From Anaerolineae bacterium (GTDB lineage Bacteria > Chloroflexota > Anaerolineae > JACIWR01): a stretch of DNA of 9,544 nt. Positions 5,701-9,544 of the stretch are shown one piece after another. The stretch lies in contig JAGGZG010000077.1 in the NCBI GenBank assembly GCA_021162125.1, positions 1 through 9,544 on the forward strand, in the 5' to 3' direction. The notes beneath the pieces were generated by a model. The model saw nothing but the letters and a program-made list of their open reading frames with translations. It was not told where the DNA came from and ran no database searches. Numbering within the stretch: the stretch's first letter is position 1; each line of letters begins with the position of its first letter. The position numbers and the translations under genes were made by a program.

Positions 5701-6843
5701 GTGAAGGGCTCGCCCACCGACCACGGTCAGGCGCACGTTGAAATCGTCATCCAGGCACACCAGATCAGCGTCGTAGCCGGGAGCCAGGCGGCCCTTGCGC
5801 TGTGCCAGACCCAGGACACGGGCCGGATTCAGCGAGGCCATCTGCAAGGAGGAGGACAGGGGCACACCGACCAGGCGAACCATGTTGGCCACGGCACGCT
5901 CCAGCGTCAACGTACTGCCCGCCAGATTGCCGGCCGGGGTACGCGCCTCGCCATTGCGAACGATGACCCGCTGCCGTCCCATGGTGTACTCGCCGTCAGG
6001 CAGACCCGCGCCAGCGATGGCATCGGTGATGAGCAACACTTCGTCCACACCCTTGCAGCGCACCACCACGGCCAGCGTAGCCGGGTGCAGGTGCAGCCCA
6101 TCGGCGATGAGCTGGACCATCACCCCGTCGGTGGTCAATGCCGCGCCGACGACGCCCGGTTCGCGGTGGTGAAGAGGAGACATGGCGTTGAACAGGTGGG
6201 TGACGTGCCGTGCTCCGGCAGCGAAGGCAGCCTGGGCCTGAGCGTAGGTCGCATCCGTGTGTCCCACCGAGGCCACAATCCCGTGCTGGGTCAATGTTTC
6301 GATGGCCGCGAGGGCCCCCGGCAACTCCGGAGCCAGGCTCATCATGCGTATCAGGCCCTCGCCCGTGGCCAGCAGCCGCTGTAAGGCGTCCCTCGCCGGA
6401 TCAACGCACCAGTTCAGAGGTTGCGCACCTGCCCGCCGGCGATTGAAGAAAGGCCCCTCCAGGTGCACGCCCAACACCTGCGCGCCGGGCAGCTCGCCAT
6501 CCACAGCGCGACGGACGGCCTTCAGAGCCCGTTCGATCTCAGGCAGGGGCGCGGTCACAGTGGTGGGCAAGAAACCGGTCACCCCGTGGGCAGCAACGAA
6601 GGCGGAAAGCCCGGCGATAGCCCCCGCTTCGCCATCCATGGTATCCACACCGTTGCCACCGTGCACGTGGAGATCGATCAAACCGGGGGCCAGGATAGCT
6701 CCCTCCAGGCCGACCACCTCGGCCCCCTGGCGGGTCTCCACCCGGCGGGCGACCTCGGCGATGCGGCCATTGACCACCAACACCTCACCTGGGCCGTACT
6801 CCTCCGGCGTGTAGAGAAAACAGTCAGTCAATAGCAAACGCAT
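5677..6843 (-). CDS. nagA: N-acetylglucosamine-6-phosphate deacetylase
   Basis: NagA removes the acetyl group from N-acetylglucosamine 6-phosphate, giving glucosamine 6-phosphate for amino-sugar catabolism or cell-wall recycling in the cytoplasm. The 388-residue amidohydrolase-fold protein has LIDLHVHGGNG (55-65), GVHLEGPF with metal ligand E129, SVGHTDA with H195, VTHLFNAM with H216, IADGLHLHP with H251, and the catalytic aspartate D274 in LITDAIAGAG. These positions nearly coincide with E. coli NagA (E131, H195, H216, D273). I choose the ATG at 6843 because GAGGAGA lies at the right distance and MRLLLTDC suits the family. A TTG at 6873 would add ten residues. The last residues (about PALKQPG) are encoded by repeat copy 2, beyond the conserved domain. 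No nagB or transporter gene lies in the window. Its promoter probably overlaps the divergent gap. Confidence 0.95.
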   Translation of the reverse strand: MRLLLTDCFLYTPEEYGPGEVLVVNGRIAEVARRVETRQGAEVVGLEGAILAPGLIDLHVHGGNGVDTMDGEAGAIAGLSAFVAAHGVTGFLPTTVTAPLPEIERALKAVRRAVDGELPGAQVLGVHLEGPFFNRRRAGAQPLNWCVDPARDALQRLLATGEGLIRMMSLAPELPGALAAIETLTQHGIVASVGHTDATYAQAQAAFAAGARHVTHLFNAMSPLHHREPGVVGAALTTDGVMVQLIADGLHLHPATLAVVVRCKGVDEVLLITDAIAGAGLPDGEYTMGRQRVIVRNGEARTPAGNLAGSTLTLERAVANMVRLVGVPLSSSLQMASLNPARVLGLAQRKGRLAPGYDADLVCLDDDFNVRLTVVGGRALHPALKQPG

Positions 6844-6848
6844 CAGAA

Positions 6849-6855
6849 TCTCCTC
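6849..6855 (-). promoter_or_regulatory. Ribosome-binding site fixing the nagA start
   Basis: GAGGAGA on the minus strand ends six bases before the ATG at 6843. It lies downstream of the alternative in-frame TTG at 6873, which favours the shorter protein. Confidence 0.75.
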
Positions 6856-6857
6856 AT

Positions 6858-6899
6858 TTGTTCTCGCTCTCAACCTGTGCTATAATTCCGCTGCACAGG
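6858..6899 (+). promoter_or_regulatory. Promoter of the HEAT-like gene with inverted repeat spanning the -10 box
   Basis: A perfect TATAAT (6881-6886) is preceded at 17 bases by TTGTTC (6858-6863), a weak -35. The 7-bp arms CCTGTGC (6874-6880) and GCACAGG (6893-6899) flank the -10 with a 12-base spacer, an arrangement typical of a repressor operator. The expected start point near 6893 lies in the right arm, which also overlaps the start of the ribosome-binding site AGGGGA (6897-6902). On the opposite strand the -10 reads ATTATA, so a divergent promoter for nagA could share the site, but no good -35 was found for it. Confidence 0.65.
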
Positions 6900-6912
6900 G
6901 GATACAAACGAC

Positions 6913-8466
6913 ATGGCTAAAATTCTTACCGCACTTCGCGAGCAACGACAAATCGAAGCAGAAATCCAGCGGCTGGCAGATTCCCGTACCCAGGCCGAGT
7001 TCGAGCAGCGGGCATATTGGATCGCCAGCCAGAAACAAGCGATACCGGCCCTGTTGAACAGTTTAAACTCAGCAGACACCCGCCTGCTGGGTATATTGGG
7101 CTCGCTGGCCACTCTATTGGACCGGGACACGGTAGTCAATGCTCTGTACCAGGCAGCCGTGGATCCTCGCCGCCCGAACCGGGGACGGCTGGTCGCCCTC
7201 CTCATCCTGGAACGATTTCTGGGTGAAGAGCTGAGCGAGGAGCTCTTCGAGGGCCTGGAAAACCCGGGAGACCTGGCCATCCAGTCCCTGCTGAACACGG
7301 TTGACGAGAAAGAGACCGGTCGCCTGGCGCTCCTGGACCTGATCCACTCGCTTGCTGGGCAGCAGCTAGACGTAGTGCTCTCCGTGGTAGATACGTTCGT
7401 GAAGCTGGATACCCCTGCAGCGGTGGAACCCTTACGCGCACTGGCCCAGGATCCACGGGATGAGGTAGCCAGACACGCCATTCGGGGCCTGGGCATACTT
7501 CGCTATCCCCAGACTGGCCGGGCGCTGCAAATTTTACGTTACGTGAGCCCGCCCAGCATCCAGCACGAGGTGGAACGGGCTTTACGCAAACAACGGCTGC
7601 GCGGGCTGGAGATCGCCCCCCTACCCCAACCAGATGGAACGTGGCGGGCCCTGGTCAGCGCGGTGGACGGACAGGGCAATCAGAGCGTGTGGTTTCTGGG
7701 CCAGACCGACGCAGAGGGAACCTGTCCCCTGCTCACCGTCGTCGTCAACTATGAGGTGGGTATCACCGATGCCCTCGGCGATGAACACGCACCTGCTCAC
7801 CAATTCCCTGCCCGCCAGGCTCTGGGCACGATACACGAATACAGACCGGGTAACGTCGGCCAGATCCGCCTCCTGGAGGCTGATTTTGGATATGGCCGCC
7901 GGCTGGTGAGCGAGGCACAGGCGAGGAACGTGCGCACCGGCACGCCAACGCCTCCGGTGTACCGCCTGCTTAACGACTTCATCTGGGGCTACCAGGTCCC
8001 TCCCGACACAACCTGGCCGCTGATGCCCTTGTGCGCAGAGAACGACACGTCGGCCCGGCTGGCGAACAGTGGACGCCTGCTCGATCACCCCGACTTCGCC
8101 ACCTGGTTCGTCCAAAGTCCCGTGGTATACGACCTGGCGGCCCAATTGCGACAGTGGCGACATCCCCAGCACACCACGCTATGGCGCGAAGCCATTCACC
8201 ACCTGGTGGAGAGCCACTTCGACGAACAGGCGTTGAGCGCCTGCCGGACGCGGCTGCGGGCCATGGCCGAGTGGCTAACGCGCGCCAGGGACGAGGAAAC
8301 TGCGTGCCTGGCCCTGGCCGCCGCCGACGGGCTAACCAAAGTAGCACCGATGGAACACCCCCTGCTGGTACGCATGGTGGACGTTGGCCTACGGGTGGCC
8401 ATCCGCAATCTGCAACACGGCTTTGATCTGCGGGCCACACCTGAGCTGTTTGCAAGGGGCGCGTAG
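6913..8466 (+). CDS. HEAT-repeat-like protein of unknown function, 517 residues
   Basis: I do not recognise a named family. Residues 1-220 look all-helical, with paired helices typical of HEAT repeats (for example KQAIPALLNSLNSADTRLLG, AAVEPLRALAQDPRDEVARH and AIRGLGILRY). Residues about 222-400 form a different, strand-rich region (WRALVSAVDGQGNQSVWFLG, CPLLTVVVNYEVGITD, GQIRLLEADFGYGRRL, VYRLLNDFIWGYQVPP) with no motif I can place. Residues about 405-510 are helical again. There is no signal peptide, transmembrane segment or catalytic signature, so a cytoplasmic scaffold or binding role is the most that can be suggested. The ATG at 6913 follows AGGGGA and lies just after a clear -10 box. 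The gene is divergent from nagA by 69 bases and may share its control region; no functional link is shown. Confidence 0.88.
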   Translation: MAKILTALREQRQIEAEIQRLADSRTQAEFEQRAYWIASQKQAIPALLNSLNSADTRLLGILGSLATLLDRDTVVNALYQAAVDPRRPNRGRLVALLILERFLGEELSEELFEGLENPGDLAIQSLLNTVDEKETGRLALLDLIHSLAGQQLDVVLSVVDTFVKLDTPAAVEPLRALAQDPRDEVARHAIRGLGILRYPQTGRALQILRYVSPPSIQHEVERALRKQRLRGLEIAPLPQPDGTWRALVSAVDGQGNQSVWFLGQTDAEGTCPLLTVVVNYEVGITDALGDEHAPAHQFPARQALGTIHEYRPGNVGQIRLLEADFGYGRRLVSEAQARNVRTGTPTPPVYRLLNDFIWGYQVPPDTTWPLMPLCAENDTSARLANSGRLLDHPDFATWFVQSPVVYDLAAQLRQWRHPQHTTLWREAIHHLVESHFDEQALSACRTRLRAMAEWLTRARDEETACLALAAADGLTKVAPMEHPLLVRMVDVGLRVAIRNLQHGFDLRATPELFARGA

Positions 8467-8497
8467 CTGACAATCCACTATTCGCCGTTTGCCGAAA

Positions 8498-8703
8498 AGG
8501 TAGTCTCCCGGTAACGTGTTGGTCGCTCAGACCCGCCCGGACGTGGAACGTCCGGGCTACGAGATGCAAGGCCCTCCGGGCCTCCGGAGCCCCCGAAGGG
8601 GGCTTCCCACCTCGTAGCCGGGCGGGCTTGTCCTGAGCGTGTCGAAGGGTTAGCGCCCGGCGGGGCGGACGAGGGACGCCAACACACAAGGGGGAGACTA
8701 CCT
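8498..8703. repeat. Structured intergenic repeat, copy 3: nested ~206-base palindrome
   Basis: Four sets of complementary arms are nested around one centre: AGGTAGTCTCCC (8498-8509) with GGGAGACTACCT (8692-8703); GTGTTGG (8516-8522) with CCAACAC (8679-8685); CGCTCAG (8524-8530) with CTGAGCG (8633-8639); and CCCGCCCGG (8532-8540) with CCGGGCGGG (8618-8626). Inside, GGCTACGAG (8555-8563) pairs with CTCGTAGCC (8611-8619). The leading hairpin GCCCGGACGT/ACGTCCGGGC (8535-8557, GGA loop) competes with the outer arm. The centre holds GCCCCC/GGGGGC (8589-8603). The segment CCTGAGCGTGTCGAAGGG (8632-8649) is a string I know as a common dispersed motif in many environmental genomes. The tail GTTAGCGCC follows it. 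The element fills most of the gap between the HEAT-like gene and tatA. Confidence 0.85.
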
Positions 8704-8735
8704 GCCGAAAAAACTATCGAGATAGGAGAACAGAG

Positions 8736-8921
8736 ATGCCGAGTTGGTTGGGTCTACCCGAATTGTTGATCATTCTGGTGATCGTCGTCCTTATTTTTGG
8801 TGTGGGACGGCTGCCAGAGGTAGGGGAAGCATTGGGAAAAGCGATCCGTGACTTCCGGGAGGCCGTCTCCGGGAAGGACGAGACCACCGCTGAAGAAGAA
8901 TCGGACAAGGACGATAATTAG
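8736..8921 (+). CDS. tatA: Sec-independent (twin-arginine) translocase subunit TatA
   Basis: TatA forms the protein-conducting assembly of the twin-arginine pathway, which exports folded proteins across the cytoplasmic membrane together with TatC. The 61-residue protein has the classic plan: a short N-terminus with LPELL, one transmembrane helix (about 7-22, LPELLIILVIVVLIFG), the FG hinge at 21-22, GRLPEVG, an amphipathic helix (about 27-43, EALGKAIRDFREAV) and an acidic tail (DETTAEEESDKDDN). The glutamate at position 9 is common in TatA/TatE proteins. The ATG at 8736 follows GGAGAA (8725-8730). No tatC lies in the window, so the partner must be encoded elsewhere. I see no convincing promoter in the preceding gap, which is filled by repeat copy 3. 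Confidence 0.95.
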   Translation: MPSWLGLPELLIILVIVVLIFGVGRLPEVGEALGKAIRDFREAVSGKDETTAEEESDKDDN

Positions 8922-8957
8922 CCGCCTTCGTTCATTCGTGACCAAGGGCCTGCAAGT

Positions 8958-9436
8958 ATGCGTGTTTGCCTTATTCCCCTCAAAACCGAACCCCGTAACC
9001 CGTCAGCGAACTTGGCCCACCTGGTGCAGTGTCTTGCGGGGATAGCACACTATCAGCCTGATTTGATTTGCTTGCTGAATGTACTTTGACAGGCTACTTA
9101 TACGACGAAGATGATTTTAGACGGTTTGCAGAGTCCATACCTGGGCCTACCACTGAACAAATCGGGCAATTCGCAAGAACGTATGCAATACACTTGTGCT
9201 TCGGAATGTTAGAACGCACAGAGTCGGGCGTGTACAATGCAGCGGTATTACTTGATAGAAGGGGCAAGATCATCCTCAGACATCGCAAGGTTGAAGAAAA
9301 ACCGCCCTTTGTAAATGGCGATACTGTGAACAGCGTTGATACCGAACTGGGACGGCTGGGGCTACTAATTTGCGGCGATTTGTTCAACAAAGAGATAGTA
9401 CAAAGATTGGATCCTTTTCGCTCTGCGTGCGGCTGA
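8958..9436 (+). pseudogene. Broken carbon-nitrogen hydrolase (nitrilase superfamily) gene: frameshifted and 3'-truncated
   Basis: Nitrilase-superfamily enzymes hydrolyse amides or nitriles using a Glu-Lys-Cys triad. The first frame (ATG 8958) reads MRVCLIPLKTEP, then NLAHLVQCLAGIAHYQPDL, ICLL and NVL, and stops at TGA 9087-9089. The next frame takes over near 9074, continuing ECTLTGYLYDEDDF, then LRHRKVEEKPPF with the catalytic lysine region, and LGLLICGDLFNKE with the catalytic cysteine. Adding a single base (for instance one C near 9075) would restore ICLPECTLTGYLYDE, the usual catalytic-glutamate motif. The reading frame then ends at 9436 soon after the cysteine, about 160 codons in total, whereas family members usually have 250 or more. 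The second part looks richer in A and T than its neighbours. Sequencing error could explain the frameshift but not the truncation. Confidence 0.85.
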
Positions 9437-9446
9437 AGAGCGAGAA

Positions 9447-9544
9447 TTAGACGTCGAAGTACAATGCTACCTCGTAAGGGTGCGGCCGGGTGCGGACGGC
9501 GTACTCCTCGTGATGCCGTTTGTGGTCAATCCAGTCGGCAAGCA
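9447..9544 (-). CDS. C-terminal end of a glutamine-synthetase-like protein (partial)
   Basis: The minus strand is open from the window edge to TAA at 9449-9447 and encodes 31 residues: LADWIDHKRHHEEYAVRTRP followed by HPYEVALYFDV. The pattern (aromatic-I-D/E-x-K-x-x-E-x-x-Y-x-x-R-T, then HP and an aromatic, then E and a late tyrosine) aligns with the C-terminus of glutamine synthetases, where the usual text is close to FIEAKxxEWDxFRTQVHPWE. The family as a whole also includes gamma-glutamyl-polyamine ligases, which cannot be excluded from so short a piece. The start lies beyond the right edge. Its stop is only 10 bases from the end of the broken nitrilase gene, which it faces. Confidence 0.6.
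   Translation of the reverse strand, partial: LADWIDHKRHHEEYAVRTRPHPYEVALYFDV

Noticed and set aside
5701..6384. Open frame of 227 codons on the plus strand
   Set aside because: It is antisense to nagA over conserved catalytic codons, with low-complexity Gln/His/Gly composition and no family resemblance.
7979..8689. Open frame of 236 codons on the minus strand
   Set aside because: It joins antisense of the HEAT-like gene to translated repeat copy 3 (including a TLRHAQDKP string typical of translated dispersed repeats). It is an artefact, not a gene.
9068..9090. Programmed ribosomal frameshifting in the nitrilase gene
   Set aside because: There is no slippery heptamer, stimulatory pseudoknot or internal Shine-Dalgarno site, and the gene is also truncated. 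A simple one-base deletion explains the sequence.
1..9544. CRISPR array, tRNA or rRNA genes, transposase genes
   Set aside because: There is no regular direct-repeat/spacer pattern, no tRNA cloverleaf or CCA-type 3' end, no rRNA-like segment and no transposase or integrase reading frame. The repeats found are inverted, dispersed and of unequal length.

Overview
The window reads as a stretch of bacterial chromosome, GC-rich, with short intergenic gaps and no phage or transposase genes. The gene mix (zinc-type L31 with a long tail, a single-chain M16 peptidase, a membrane-anchored spermidine-synthase-like protein, a lysine-6-dehydrogenase-like enzyme under a cobalamin riboswitch, NagA, TatA) and the hairpin-rich repeats between genes fit a Chloroflexota (Anaerolineae-like) genome best. 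That placement is inference from general familiarity; no phylogenetic marker was tested.

Layout, left to right. A structured repeat (copy 1) fills the first ~190 bases, then rpmE (ribosomal protein L31) and a strong intrinsic terminator. After a partial repeat copy come three closely spaced forward genes: an M16 zinc peptidase, a small alpha/beta-barrel-like protein, and a seven-helix membrane protein with a spermidine-synthase-like domain. A convergent gene on the minus strand (3999-5183) encodes a saccharopine-dehydrogenase-family enzyme very like L-lysine 6-dehydrogenase. Its ~340-base leader is the regulatory centre of the window. Read on the minus strand it holds a good sigma-70 promoter with a palindrome in its spacer, a complete cobalamin (B12) riboswitch, and two tandem intrinsic terminators. 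An 8-base complement between aptamer and first terminator suggests a transcriptional switch.

Upstream of that promoter, repeat copy 2 supplies the last codons of nagA (minus strand). Across a 69-base divergent gap, whose -10 box lies inside a 7-bp inverted repeat, starts a 517-residue HEAT-repeat-like protein of unknown function (plus strand). Then come repeat copy 3, a ~206-base nested palindrome, and tatA. After tatA lies a carbon-nitrogen hydrolase (nitrilase) gene that is broken by a one-base frameshift at the catalytic glutamate codon and cut short at its 3' end. The window closes with the 3' end of a convergent gene whose tail resembles the C-terminus of glutamine synthetase.

The most unusual content is not a gene. 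One is a family of intergenic multi-hairpin repeats with compensatory base changes between copies. The other is a B12 riboswitch that appears to control a lysine-catabolism-type dehydrogenase through two terminators.
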